64,000 bases of DNA, taken from assembly GCA_018350325.1 (NCBI GenBank), contig JAEVLN010000015.1, positions 690,898 through 754,897 of the forward strand, in the 5' to 3' direction. This document shows positions 40,001-51,372 of this stretch, one piece after another; within the stretch, counting starts at the first letter, position 1; every line of letters starts with the position of its first letter. The stretch comes from Globodera rostochiensis (lineage: Eukaryota > Nematoda > Chromadorea > Rhabditida > Heteroderidae). The position numbers and the translations under genes are program-made. The notes beneath the pieces are model-generated. The model worked only from the letters and a program-made list of their open reading frames with translations. It did no database searches and had not been told where the DNA came from.

Positions 40001-43000
40001 AAAAAAGAACAACTCACTGATCACACGCGCGTCATAAAATCGAAGATGATGCCGAGCTGAACAAAAAAAAAAAAGTTCACATAATTTTTGACTAATCCAA
40101 AAATGCTTAACCATGAACATTCTGGCCCTGATAGAAACGCGTGAAACTAAAAAAATAAAAAAAAAATCCATCAAAATTAATTCATCCAATTTGTTTACTA
40201 TTATTATATTATACCCACATGTGTGCATTAGTGTACCCAATGTCCTCCAACACGGCTTGGTGACCTGACGGGGACTTTGTGCGTTGGTCGCGCGGGATTT
40301 TAGGCCTCCGTCCCCGCGTGCTTTTCGGATGCTTTGGAAGGGACGTCTCTTTTTTGTTCGTTGTGAGTGATCCCTCCGTTGATGTCGAACGGCTCCAGGT
40401 GGTCGACTCTTGACTGCCGGTTCGCTTCTTGTCCATTTCCAAATTTTCCAACAAAGTTGACGACTTTAAATTGGCCTCTGTTAATTTGTCAACAACACTT
40501 TCAGCAGTTTCTTCGTGCAACTCTGTTCTGAAAATAACAAAATTGTAAAAAAAAAAAATAAATGTTGGCACAAAAAAAGTTTAATAGAATTCTGGCTCTC
40601 GACGAGCGAGCAATATTTATAGTATTTAATTATCAATTCTAAAGAAACAATTTATATACTTTTGTTGTTGATGTGTTGTGTCAAAAGTTGCTGCTTCATC
40701 TAAATGGTTGTTTTTGTAAAAGCATTCACAATGAATGGATTAAGAATTAATCCCTTTATCCATTTACCGTGTGCAATTTTGAACTCTGCATCACTACCAA
40801 TTGTTGTTGTGTTTGATGGCATCGCTTCGAGTGATTTCCTTTGCTGTTCATCGTTTCGGAGTGCCGCAGCAATCACCGCGGGCGATGCCGCCTTTGCCGA
40901 CGCGATTGAGGCCGAACGGGATTTGATGACGCTGTCGGACGCTTCTTTGGAAATGCTTTGGCCTCGATCGGAAGGCATTCGTTGTTCCTTTGGTCGCGCT
41001 TTTTTCTTTTGTTCACTCAATTTGGACTTTAAAAAAATGCAATAAAAAATTATTTAAAAAAATATATATAATTCATTACGTCATGGGGACTATTATATCC
41101 TCTGATCATGCGCGTGTTGCGCGGGTTTGCGGACGGAGTTGAGGCAGCGACGGTCAAACTTGAGTAGCCGAGGTTCTTCATGAACGATTCGAACTTCTCA
41201 AAGTAGCTAAACATGTCCATACTTAAAACCCCCATTCACACGTCACCATGACCGACCATGGATGCCAACCGGTTGGTTCCCCACCAAAAACCGGAAAATT
41301 CTATTATCCAAATGAACCCTGCTGTTGATCATCACCACCATCACCTACCGAATGTACGAGTTCTTGACGGTCGTTGGGGACACGCCCGTGTCCTCAAGAT
41401 GGAGTTTCCTCAGTACTCTTCGCCAGCCCGACTCCTGGGTGACGCGCTTATGCCCTCCCATGCGACTGACCACATCATAAATGCGGTAAATGTCAATTTC
41501 CTTCCCTAAAAGATTTTTGGCTGTCTGTCAAACATTCCGTCTGAATTAAAGCAACACTGACCGCCCAACAACGGAACCCGGTTCAATTGGTTGCCCGACT
41601 CGTCTTGGAATTTGTAAAAATGCGCAACACAAAGATCCCTCCTTTCGTTGTACGCTGAATCGTCATCCTCGGAACTCGAAGAATCGCTGAACAAATTTCA
41701 GAGATAATTAAATTGCTTTTGTGAATGTACGAAACACCCATTCGTACCTCACTTTTTCCGCCTTTTTCAATTTTTTCTTTGCCAAATCGACAGCATCCGA
41801 CGGCTTTCTGGTCCAACTTTGTGGAAGTTCACCTTAATTCTCAATCAATGAAATTGGCCAATTTGGTGATCAAAAACAAAACAAACCCCGTGTCACGTAA
41901 CTGTTTGCACGTTCAAACGCAACTTTCAGTCCCATAGAGCCAAAATCGGTGAGCCTTCGCGTCTCAACCGGATCAAATTTACTCAGACGATCAAATGACG
42001 TCAAATTGCTGCAATTAAAAGTGATTATTAATTAATTATGTGATCACTGGCATAAGCTTTTACTATCGGCCGTTCTGAAAACTGCGGAAAGGCACTTGAT
42101 TGGCTTCAATTTGCAAAATTGGAACCGGCGTTTTGCATTGAGTCCGGAATTCTTCCTGCGAAACAATCATTCCCAACTGAAAAAATATTAATTAATATTT
42201 TAAACGTATTTTACACGGTTAGAAGAAAATCCCGGGTTTTTATAGATTCGAACGTTTCCTTTCCAAGAAATTGGTGAAATTTCAAAGAACAACAAAAACA
42301 AAAAACTGTCTTGGACTCGTCCACCAAATTTGGGCGGAGTAAAAGCATTGATAAGCACGGCTACGCCGGACGGAAACTCTTTAGCGAGATGATGATGATG
42401 TTCATCGATTGCTGGTCTTTCAACAACGACATCTCAAATTCTATTATTATTTTTAATTGTTTTCAACGTCAGAAACAACCGGCAGCAGTTGAGCATGATG
42501 GTTGATCGTAACGAATCAACTCTTCGCTTTCTGGGTCTGTTTCAACTAAAGTAAACCGTTTCAGACTTTCTTCCCATTTTCTAAGATATGAGAAGCTCCT
42601 CTTTGATTTACCTGAATTAGCTGCCAGTTGGGGGCTCAATGAACTTGACTTTGCAAGTAAATTCGACGAAAGTCCGTCGGGAAAACAGTCCGCAGCGGCA
42701 GATGCACTGCGCTCGGATTCCTCAAATTGAAGACATTCATTAACATTTTTTCATATGTTGTTATATTCAAACAAACAGTAAATGTAAAACTAATCCACCC
42801 CGACCTGCCAAATTTAAAAGTTTTCCACCTCAAATTGAAGTCGTGCAATTGCTCTCGTGGCCGAACGTGTGGAGGCAATGCCCTTCAGCGGTGTGACAGA
42901 CGAACTGCGAAAATGGCGGGGCGACTGCTGAGAAGAAGGGCTGACGAGCGGGAAACGAGCGCTGTTTTTGTCTTCTTCCTCTTTCTTCTTCTTCAACCGT

Positions 43001-43607
43001 TTGTCCGGATGATAAAGCTTAATTATACAAATTGAATAGAGAATAGAATAGAAAAACGGGCTTTTTTGTGCCAAATTTACAGGCAATTTGTCGAGGGTTT
43101 CCGCTTCCTTGAAATGCTTTTCACCCTTTTGACAAAGTTTTGTTCGCTTCAAAATGCGCTCATCGCCGTCATTGAAAATAACGGTGTATGACGAGCAGTC
43201 CTGCAGAAATGGAAAACAAACGGAATAAAATATACACATTAATCACAAAAAAAGGGTTTAGTAGATAGCCATGCCTGGCATCGTCTCCAATACGTACCTT
43301 GATGCAGATTATTTGTCCTTTTAGGCTTTGTTTCATGTGACGGAGCTCAACATTCTGATTGATTTCCAATCGACCGCCTTGGATAGTTGACTCTTCCACC
43401 GTTATGATGCTGGCGTCTTTTAATTGAACCTTTAAAAACGTTTTCAAACATCTAAAATAATATATGGGAACTAAAGACTACCTTGATTTTCACGAGTTTA
43501 ACCAGTTTCGTGATGCGCGCCTCACAGAATGCACCTTTAAATTTTGCACTGACTTCTGTGCCCACTGGCAAATAAACTGGAGGCGAGTCAACCTGCTCGG
43601 GCTCCAT
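37072..43607 (-). CDS. ARID4: ARID4 (RBP1)-like chromatin protein, copy B
   Basis: The counterpart of the gene at 27985-34554, with the same exon layout: start ATG at 43607, Tudor-like exons to about 43081, ARID domain near 41640-41350, chromobarrel near 39690-39640, and coiled-coil C-terminus ending in the TGA at 37074-37072. Coding differences from copy A are few and keep the frame. Examples are one fewer serine codon in a run near 37879-37890 (SSSS versus SSSSS), Pro for Ser just before it, Lys for Ile near 40779, and Thr for Ala near 43385. This copy keeps the ancestral upstream flank beyond 43662, so it is the better candidate for normal expression. A low-complexity KKKKEEEDK stretch follows the Tudor block. 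Confidence 0.85.
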
Positions 43608-43662
43608 CGTATAAAAAAAATATGAAAATGTCTAGAAATTGGTTAGCATTTACACCCAAGTT

Positions 43663-44350
43663 TGCGGTTTAGGACTATCCAGTAAGTATCTACCGGTCGG
43701 CAATGAGCTCACATGGGGCCATGGAACTTTTATGGGGATGGCAATTAAATTTCGTGTGCCCGAAGTTTTAATGGGGCGCCGACATTTCATCCATACGACA
43801 CTTCATCCACGCGACATTTCCTCCACGCGACATTTCATCCCACTAACCAAAAAAACGACATTTCCTCCACACGCGACATTTCATCCCACTAACCAAAAAA
43901 ACGACATTTCCTCCACACGCGAAATTTCATCCCACTAACCAAAAAAACGACATTTCCTCCACACGCGAAATTTCATCCCACTAACGCAAAAAACGACACT
44001 TCATCCACGCAAATTTCATCCACTAAGCAAAAACACGACATTTAATCTAAGAAAATGCCCGCCCGGTTACAAGTCGGGTTTCCTAATAGATAACAGCGAA
44101 TAATAGCCGGCAATAACTTTTCATAATTCGATGTCCGTTAAATAAACATCAACAATCACGTTAGCAAAAATATTTCATTTTTATTTGCCCAAATGATGAA
44201 ATGAAATGGCAACAACAAAATGGGAAGAGGGGTGGGGGAGGGGGAATGTGTGAGATATGTACAGAGTTATGGGATTAGCTACAAACAAGGTATCACAGTT
44301 TCTAATCATTATCATTAGTCGTCATCATCACAGTTTTCTAATCATTATCC
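43663..44350. other. Intergenic region upstream of ARID4-B, with minisatellite
   Basis: This is the ancestral upstream flank of ARID4-B and the 3' flank of the gene that ends at 44351. It contains the minisatellite listed separately, a purine-rich patch near 44222-44245, and short repeats of tcattatc/gtcgtcatcatca around 44305-44370. No gene supported. Confidence 0.5.
43775..44050 (+). repeat. Minisatellite, about 47-bp unit built from 11-17 bp words
   Basis: The words cgacatttcctccacacgcg, aatttcatcccactaacc and aaaaaaacgaca recur in order about five times, with earlier shorter variants (cgacatttcatccatacg). The units are nearly identical in the middle of the array and degenerate at both ends. 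Confidence 0.9.
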
Positions 44351-45888
44351 TTAGTCGTCATCATCAGCTTCAGGCGCATTTACACGGTGCGTGTAGAGGT
44401 AACTGCGACCCAATACTCGAATCACACATTTGTGTTGCCTTCCTTTCTTGTCGAACACCTGAAACAAAGGGGACACATTACATTTCGAATTGATCAGACT
44501 TTTTATTAGCTTACGTTATACTCCCTCGCTCTGTAATGTTCAAGGCTGAGTTCATCGCCAAGAGTGATTTTGGTGCCCCTTTTGAAGTGCTCGTAGCTGC
44601 GCAGCGAGAGTTTCTTGAGGGAAAGAAATCACAATCAGAAACTGTTATGGCTTCCGTTTGTACTGATTGTACCTCGTACACTTCACTGACACATTCGAGC
44701 TCCAGCGTTAGAAGAATTTGTGTTGCCAAATCGCCTTCAGTGAGCATCGGAAATATACGTGCATAAAACTCGTCGGCCATCCACGTGAAATGTCGCATAA
44801 ACTCCGCATAGGAATCCTCTTGTTGGATGGTGTAACCGTCGAACGCAATTTTAAACTCAATCCGCTTCACTTTGGGACAGGAGATGAGCAGCGCTTGCAC
44901 AAATTGCTCCCAATTGCACGCGGTGACGACAGCACCAGCAGACGGATAGAACAGGCAATCGAACTGCAACGAAATCTTCTCCGTTCGGTCTGCTCTGATG
45001 ATGGAACTGAAAACAAAAGAAATTGGAACAACACCAGCACCAAACAGGGAAATAAACTTACCAAGTCGGCAGTTTGATGTCAAAAAAGTTCATCTCGTAC
45101 AAGCTGATCACCACCTCATTTGCGTTCAAAGAGAGAAATTCCGAGAATTTGTCGACTGAAAAACTGTTTTACGGCCAAACTGGGAAAAGAGAAACTTACC
45201 AAATAAATCATTTGCACAACGAATGTTCAGTGTTTCCAATGCGAAGTGCATTTTTGGTGCGTCTTCGTCGGACAAATCTAAAAATGCAAAAGAATTTCCT
45301 TCATTTCAAATGCAAAAAGCACATCGAAAAGCACCTTCGTTCAGAAACAATTTGCAGAAGGACTGGATTGGTGATCTGGCAAAACTTGGCTGGGCATTGA
45401 TGTCAGCTTCATTGGAGAAGACGGAGCCGACAACCGAAAGAGACGACAAAAGCAACACTCCAGAATCCAACAATGTCCGAACAAATTCTTTCGTCACCAG
45501 ATAAGGGCCATAAAAGCGGTCCTGGAAAAAAAAAATATCGGAAAATGCTGGAATTTGCTCGGTTTAAGTTACTCACAGATCGTTCCCATGCTTTTCCTCG
45601 GTCCTTGAACAGTGTAATCGGTTTGCGTTGCTCGAATACGATTTCCTTCATGTGGACAAACTGCGCAATGAAGAAATTCCTTGCGAGTGTGTTGAGACGC
45701 TGAAAAATAAAAAACCTTGATTGGGGAAGAAAACAATTTAAAATTGAAATTACCATAAAATCAGTGAATGCATTGCGACGAGTCAAATCCACAATGTGCT
45801 CAATTGAATTGGCTGGCTTTGTGAACAACATCCTCTCAGCTTTTGCGAGAAGCTCCTCTGGCAGCAACATTGGTGGGGGAGCTGACAT
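44351..45888 (-). CDS. Unrecognised 385-residue protein
   Basis: Eight exons join in frame: 45888-45754, 45699-45577, 45521-45335, 45277-45200, 45155-45062, 45006-44673, 44613-44515 and 44458-44351. The protein starts MSAPPPMLLPEELLAKAERM, has NAFTDFMRLNTLARNF and a mid region rich in aromatic and cysteine residues (SLQFDCLFYPSAGAVVTACNW, LISCPKVKRIEFKIAF), and ends with APEADDDD before TAA. No signal peptide or membrane helix is evident. A candidate spliced-leader acceptor (tttcattag, ending at 45909) lies just upstream. The start is the first ATG after that acceptor. The layout faintly recalls nematode F-box-type or leucine-rich families (the early LLPEELLAKA helix), but I see no firm motif and give no function. 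The gene is divergent from the repeat protein at 46089, 200 bp away. Confidence 0.72.
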
Positions 45889-46019
45889 TGTGCGGCGAAG
45901 TCGAGACGCTAATGAAAGAAGAATGAGCAAACTTAGGCTTAAATACTCTGCGGGCCCAAGAATATTTGAATTTCCGCAACATTCCTTGTTCGCTTGGGTA
46001 AAATCCTTACAAAATAGGG

Positions 46020-46028
46020 TATATAAAG
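46020..46028 (+). promoter_or_regulatory. TATA box of the repeat-protein gene
   Basis: The word tatataaag lies about 62 bases before the ATG at 46089, in the 200-bp space shared with the divergent gene that starts at 45888. It is the best TATA match seen in the window. Confidence 0.55.
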
Positions 46029-46088
46029 AAACTATTTTTCACTCTGACTACCTTGTGTCGTCTTCAACTCTGCAAACCGTCCAAAGCC

Positions 46089-46817
46089 ATGATCGTCATC
46101 GCGCTGATTCCGCTTCAACTGATGGCCATTGCCGTCGCCTCTGCGCTGGTGATCATCACTCAATGTTGCGGTGGTGGGAAAAAGGTAGGCCAATTTTTTT
46201 AAATCTCATTTTTTGCTGTTTTTTAATTGTTAAATTTATAGAACACCGAAGAGCCTCCGCCGCCACCTCAGATGTCCGCAGTGGCTGAGCAGCCGACCAC
46301 GACAGCCGCCGGACAGTCACAGAACCCGCCGACATCCGCCGTTGCAGAACAGCCGAGCCCCACCGCCTCCAAAAATGCACCGGCATTGGGTAGGCAAAAT
46401 GTCTTACCAATAGTCTGAACAAATCTTTATTTTCTAGGAGCTACGACGAACTACGCGGCGCCAGGCAGCACGGAGAACATCTTTTCGAAAATGTCAGCGC
46501 AGAGCCCTACAACCTCTGCAGCACCGGGTGCCGTCTCAAAGAAGTCCGTGGCGCCTACAACCTCTGCAGCGCCGGGTGCCGTCTCAAAGAAGTCCGTGGC
46601 GCCTACAACCTCTGCAGCGCCGGATGCCGTCTCAAAGAAGTCCGTGGCGCCTACAACCTCTGCAGCAGACCCGGCTGGCGTCTCCAAGAAGTCCGCTGCG
46701 CCTACCACCTCTGCAGCTGATCCTGGTGGCGTCTCGAAGAAGTCGGCTGCTGGTTCTGCAGGTAGCACGATTTGAATCTTTGATCTCTTATCATTTTCTC
46801 AATTTTCAGCGCCCTGA
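46089..46817 (+). CDS. Small membrane-anchored or secreted Ala/Ser/Thr/Lys repeat protein
   Basis: Exons 46089-46184, 46242-46389, 46438-46761 and 46810-46817 give 191 residues. The N-terminus is a long hydrophobic segment (IALIPLQLMAIAVASALVII) followed by CCGGGKK, so it is either a signal anchor with a possible lipid-modified cysteine pair or a signal peptide. Next comes a low-complexity region with two SAVAEQP copies, then five tandem copies of a 16-17 residue unit, PTTSAAPGAVSKKSVA, the last two varying to SAADPAGVSKKSAA. The final coding exon has only eight bases before TGA. AATAAA follows at 47042-47047. No homologue is recognised. The regular repeat encodes a disordered, lysine-bearing mucin-like chain, seen in surface or secreted proteins, but this role is inferred. 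Confidence 0.7.
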
Positions 46818-47457
46818 GATGCGAAGTGTGGGCCCGTCAACGCTCTACGACAACGATCAAGAAGGATGTGTAACTGTCTCCAGATCATATGTGCGGATTT
46901 GTATGTATATTGTGAACTCATTGTCTATGATTGTTTTAATGTGCACAGTTCCGAGACCCTCCGCGGTCGTTTCCTTCATATAACTGTGTTGTGCCAACAT
47001 TTTGTGCTCCGAACCATAAATGTTACATTGTATACTGACTGAATAAACAAATGAATAATATTCTCTTGCGTCTTTCTTGGTCTTTACGGGTTTTCAGGTC
47101 CCGATTTTTTTAAAAATGAAAGTCCTGGTTTTTTGGTCCCGCCGGCACCCCAGTTTTCTGGTCACGGATTCCTTTCATCAAAGATCTTTCGATTAAAAAC
47201 AATAAAATAGGTAGTTTACATCCGTATTTCAAACTTTTTCGGTAAATATGCATATTTCCCAGAGTCAGGGACGTTTAGGGCGATGCCGTTTGGGCGTCGG
47301 GATGGCTCTAAAGGCGCGGGTATCCGTTTGATCGATGAAAGAAAACAAATTTTAAAAACTGTGACCATGCATCTGGTCGGAACTTGTGGAATATCTAACC
47401 AAAAATATTTATTTCCGTTGTTACTCATTGTTTAATTTCTTTTTTTTTGTAGACGCG
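46818..47457. other. Intergenic region
   Basis: The 3' flank of the repeat-protein gene with a poly(A) signal at 47042-47047, then a patch with repeated gtcccgattt/tcctggtttt words near 47085-47165, then a pyrimidine tract ending in the acceptor ttttttttgtag at 47441-47452, six bases before the next ATG. Confidence 0.5.
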
Positions 47458-50400
47458 ATGGATTTTTCTTCAAAAAACAAAATTGCAAAAAATGTCGGTG
47501 AGAGTATTTTGGATAAAGGCCAAGGTTCAAGCACATCGAGCGACACTTCTGATGGAGTTCCTACAGAAGAAGATGTGTTTGAGGTTAGATTAATTCAAAT
47601 AGAATCCGTTCCCAATTTTTGAATTGGTTCGATTTAAGAATTTTAGGCCTCAAATTCCGCTTCTACACTTTAAAAACTCATTAAAAATATATGTATATAA
47701 AATCTTCTGCTGGTCTTTTATATTTGAATGATCATTCCTTAAGGTCGAGAAAATTGTCGGACACAAAACCGAAAATGGGACAGATTACTGGAAGGTGCGT
47801 TGGGTTGGCTATGAAGCGGCGGACGACACGTGGGAGCCGCGGGAGAATTTTTTGGACAAAAAAGTGCTGACGATGTTGACCGAGTTTGAGCTTGAACGGC
47901 TTAGCAAGAAGGAGAAGCGTAAAGAAATGATTCGTAAGGTAATGACTCCATTTTATGATTCACCTGACTGACTTTTGTTTTCGCAGAGCATTGAACATTC
48001 TCATCAGCACAAGGAAGAGACAGGCAATGAGGAGGGGGAGGTGGACGAGCAGAACGCAAGTTGGTTTGGAATCAAACGGGACGAGGGTCCTCGTGAACAA
48101 CGACGACTTTTCGTGCCCGACCGAGTCCTTTCCAAGACCGAAAAGGTTTGTAGTATTTTATTTGGGTCGAGTTTTTTCCCCCAAAAGTGGCAACAAACAA
48201 TTTTTTAGTGATTTTTCTTTGGTTTCAGTTGTTGACCGAAATTGGTTCATCGCCAGGAGTTCGAATTTTGCGAAGACATTTAAAGGAACACTCCACTGAT
48301 CGGTTCAACTCACCTAAAATAGACGAATTGACGCCCGAAAAAGTAGCACACCCGAAGTCGAAACGTATGTCCGTGCACATATCATTTTTAAGCAATTGAC
48401 CAAATTTTCATTGAACTTCTTTCCAGGGAAGAGAAGCGGACATGGTCATAGTTCCAATGACATCTTCACCTCCGAATCATCAGCGCAGGAAGTCACTGAT
48501 CATATTGAGAAAAATGATGCAACGACTTTGCCGCAAGAGACAAAAGTGAAGGTTCAAAAGACGTCGGACGACCAGGGCATGAAGGAAAAGGAAAGACTTG
48601 AACCAACTTTGACAGCACATAAGAAGTCTAAACATGCCGAAGAAGACACACATCATTCTGAGCTGGGCATAAGCAAGGGTCTGAAACCGAAGAAATTTGC
48701 CAAACACAGTCAGCGCAAACTGGCGTCGTCTAAAGTCGAAGAAAGTGTCAAACTCAAAAAGCGGAACAAAGATGAGAAAATTGGGCTCAAGAAATCGGAA
48801 TCTTTGAAGGATTCAACGCACAAATCAAAGGATAAGCATCTGTTGAGCAGGTCGGCCGCGGTGGTGCCCAGTGAGACCGGGCTGATGCTTCCTTTTGCTT
48901 CCGAGGGACTGAATGTTGCCACTTATGTTGAGCATTTTACAAAAGCCAAGCAAAGCTCGTTGGGCGCCAATGACAGCACGGCAACAATTTCACAAGAGGT
49001 TGGTGTGCGAGGGAAAATTTACAAAAATTACAAAAAAAAATCCTTTACTTAGAAGCGAAATTCTAATTAATATTTGAGTTTGAAAAGCATTGAATCTCTC
49101 TTATGGCGCTAATAAACAACGGATTGTCCCTCTTTTTCTCTCTTTTCAATGGTTTTTTAGGAATTCGAAGAACTGGTAATGGACGGAAAGGTTGAAAAGG
49201 TGCGTCAATTGCTGGACGGTCAGACCATGAAAAACGTTGACCTGAATCGTGCGGATGAATTTGGGAAGACCCTATTGCATAAGGTTGGTGTTTTGTTTCG
49301 TTTCATGTGCCGCCGAATCACATCACAATTTGCAGCTCTGTGAGATAAAGTGCGGAGTTTCGCATACGCAGTGCGAGCTGATTGGTCTGTTGGTCTCAAG
49401 CGGTGGCCGTTTAAACATACTCGAGAACGGCAACAACCAAACCCCACTTCACGTATTCACATTTATTTCTGCTACAAATTTGTTTTGTTTTTGATTTATT
49501 AAATGGTCAAAAAAAATTGTTGCAAGTACCATTTTTAAACAAACTTATTTTCGACCAACACCTTCAGATTGCAATTGCAAACAGACGTCTTTGCCATGTT
49601 CGTCAACTGCTTGATTTGCAATCCCCCGTCAATTTGTCGGACAGGAGCGGCAAATCGCCGTTGGTCTTGGCATTGGATTGTAGCGATTTTGAATTTCTGA
49701 AATGCCTTTTGAGGGCGGGCGCTTCATTCCAGCCGGGTTGTTGTTTTATTTTGGGTGTGCAAACGTGTTGAACATGTTTTTTGTCTTCCTTTTCAGCGCT
49801 TGAGAAATTGTACGATGACAAAGACAGGAACAAACGGCAGTTTCGCTTCCTCACCGACCATGAGGCTCAATTGCGCAAGGCATTGAACGCGGCCCGGGAC
49901 ACTGTGGCAATGTGGGCAATTTTGGAATATTGAAAATTGAAACAAAATTTTTTTTATTTATTTAGGAATTTGAGTGTCAAATGCATTTCACCAATTTTTG
50001 CCAACCCGTTGCACGAGGCCGAATCTGTCCACTCCTTCCATTTAAACAGCCAACCACAACTCCCTGTTGGAGATTATGCGTATTTGCTGTTGGCTTGTGT
50101 AGCTGAATTTCTCCAGGATGATCGTGATGTCGGTGGCAAATTTTTTATTTTTTTGTTTATTTGTTGTTGTTTTTTTTTGTAGAAAGAGTCCGGTTACATG
50201 GTTGAGGCACGCATGTGGGGCCAAAATCCCGTCCAAAATGTGTCCATGAACGGTATTTTTTTAATGGGTTTGGTTTCTGTTTTCCTTTCTTCTTTTTTTG
50301 GTTTGAATTTTTATTGAGTTAAGACAAAAATTGTCAACAAATGAAGCCGGGAAACAAATTTGCCTTTTTCTGCGCTCCGGGCCAAGGAGAAAATCGGATC

Positions 50401-50651
50401 AAATTATGCGCCGAGCCGGTTGTGCGCAAATCAAAGCATATCTTGCTCACTCAGGTCGTTAGATTCAGCCAAAGAACGCGACGTTTTGCTTAAAAAATGG
50501 CTTAAAAACATAAATTAATAACTTTAGAGGGCAATTGGTGATCACAAATGAAAAAAGCCCATTGTTTCAGGTCGTTTTGGCTCAGTTTTTCCGTCCAAGT
50601 CGTCCATCGGTTGACGGACACACGGCAGCAGCAACATTCAACAGAAAATGA
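47458..50651 (+). CDS. MPHOSPH8: MPP8-like protein: chromodomain plus ankyrin repeats
   Basis: Vertebrate MPP8 binds H3K9-methylated histone tails through its chromodomain and belongs to the HUSH silencing complex. Thirteen exons join in frame: 47458-47583, 47744-47938, 47987-48145, 48229-48364, 48427-48998, 49161-49283, 49336-49452, 49568-49736, 49797-49911, 49966-50128, 50183-50252, 50324-50454 and 50571-50651, giving 718 residues. The chromodomain (about 40-95) reads DVFEVEKIVGHKTENG, WKVRWVGYEAADDTWEP, NFLD. A long Lys/Ser/Glu-rich linker follows, then ankyrin-like repeats (about 397-530; ADEFGKTLLHKL, NGNNQTPLHIAIA, DRSGKSPLVLAL). The C-terminal 185 residues resemble the MPP8 tail (VKCISPIFANPLHE, PVGDYAYLLLACVAEF, NKFAFFCAPGQGENRIKLC). 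A spliced-leader-like acceptor ends at 47452. Orthology to MPP8 is inferred from domain order and tail; a plain chromodomain-ankyrin protein is the alternative. Confidence 0.8.
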
Positions 50652-50917
50652 ATGATTCGATTGGATTTTCTCTGTTCCGATTAAGGGTTATAAAATTGTG
50701 CGTTTTACAATTGTATTTCAAGTCACCCACCTATTTGTTTTTGCACTAACTGATGAATTTTTAATTGTTTTATGCTTTGACTAAACCCTTTTCTCTTAAC
50801 ACTTTTGCAAAGATAAATTGTTTTTGGTTTTCAATGCCGAATATTTTATGTCAATTGTTTTTTTTTTAATAATGTTATTGTATATTATCATCTCAGAAAG
50901 AAAAAACCAATAGTGAT

Positions 50918-51372
50918 ATGGCACCAGCGAAAAATGGACGGACAACGGTCGATGACGCTCTGGTGAAAATGCAGGTAAAGCAGTGGCATTTCTGTGGTAT
51001 TAAAGTCGGGTGGAAGGGCATTCCAACGGTCTCTGTCGATGGGGAAACTTCAAAATAGAGACCGACCTGGACCTGGATTTTGATCCAGGAAATCCAAATC
51101 CAGGCGACCGTAAAATCCAGGTCCAGGATTTTTCAAAATGTCGGTCTCTACTTCAAAAAGTCGAGAGAATGGGAACAAAATTGTCCGTGCTCAATTATCA
51201 AAGCGTTGTTTTACTGCTATAACTTTTTCTACAGTTTCCGAACTACGACAACTTTCAACAAAAATGCAGGAAAGTGGACGAAGAGATTGAGCTGCTGCAA
51301 CGTGAACATGAAAATATTGTGAAGAATATTAAGAAGTTGCAGAATTACACACAGCCGTGGGGCCGGAGTTGA
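50918..51372 (+). CDS. Small coiled-coil protein, 64 residues, not recognised
   Basis: Exons 50918-50974 and 51235-51372 join in frame. The protein starts MAPAKNGRTTVDDALVKM and continues with a predicted coiled coil (KVDEEIELLQREHENIVKNI) before a TQPWGRS end. A candidate spliced-leader acceptor (atctcag, ending at 50896) precedes the ATG. The gene begins 267 bp after the MPP8-like stop on the same strand. Size and shape suit a small subunit of a larger complex; no family is claimed. The intron 50975-51234 contains a strong inverted repeat. Confidence 0.65.
51057..51149. repeat. Intronic inverted repeat (hairpin) with AGAGACCGA ends
   Basis: The outer arms are agagaccga (51057-51065) and tcggtctct (51141-51149). 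Inner arms are cctggacctggatttt (51066-51081) and aaaatccaggtccagg (51112-51127), perfectly complementary over 16 bases. It is a compact fold-back element, about 93 bp, like a miniature inverted-repeat transposon. Confidence 0.85.

Larger units (their letters stand above)
34610..43662. repeat. Tandem duplication, unit B (9053 bp)
   Basis: The second unit runs from cagcgttcac at 34610 to caagtt at 43662, after which the sequence diverges (tgcggtttagg). Alignment by eye shows very high identity to unit A, with most length differences in introns and homopolymers, for example the 45-bp loss in TNFAIP8L intron 3 and differences around 29630-29790 versus 38700-38820. Confidence 0.95.

Noticed and set aside
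25457..43662. Retrotransposition as the source of the second gene pair
   Set aside because: Introns, intergenic DNA and both strands are copied together in direct orientation, which requires DNA-level duplication.
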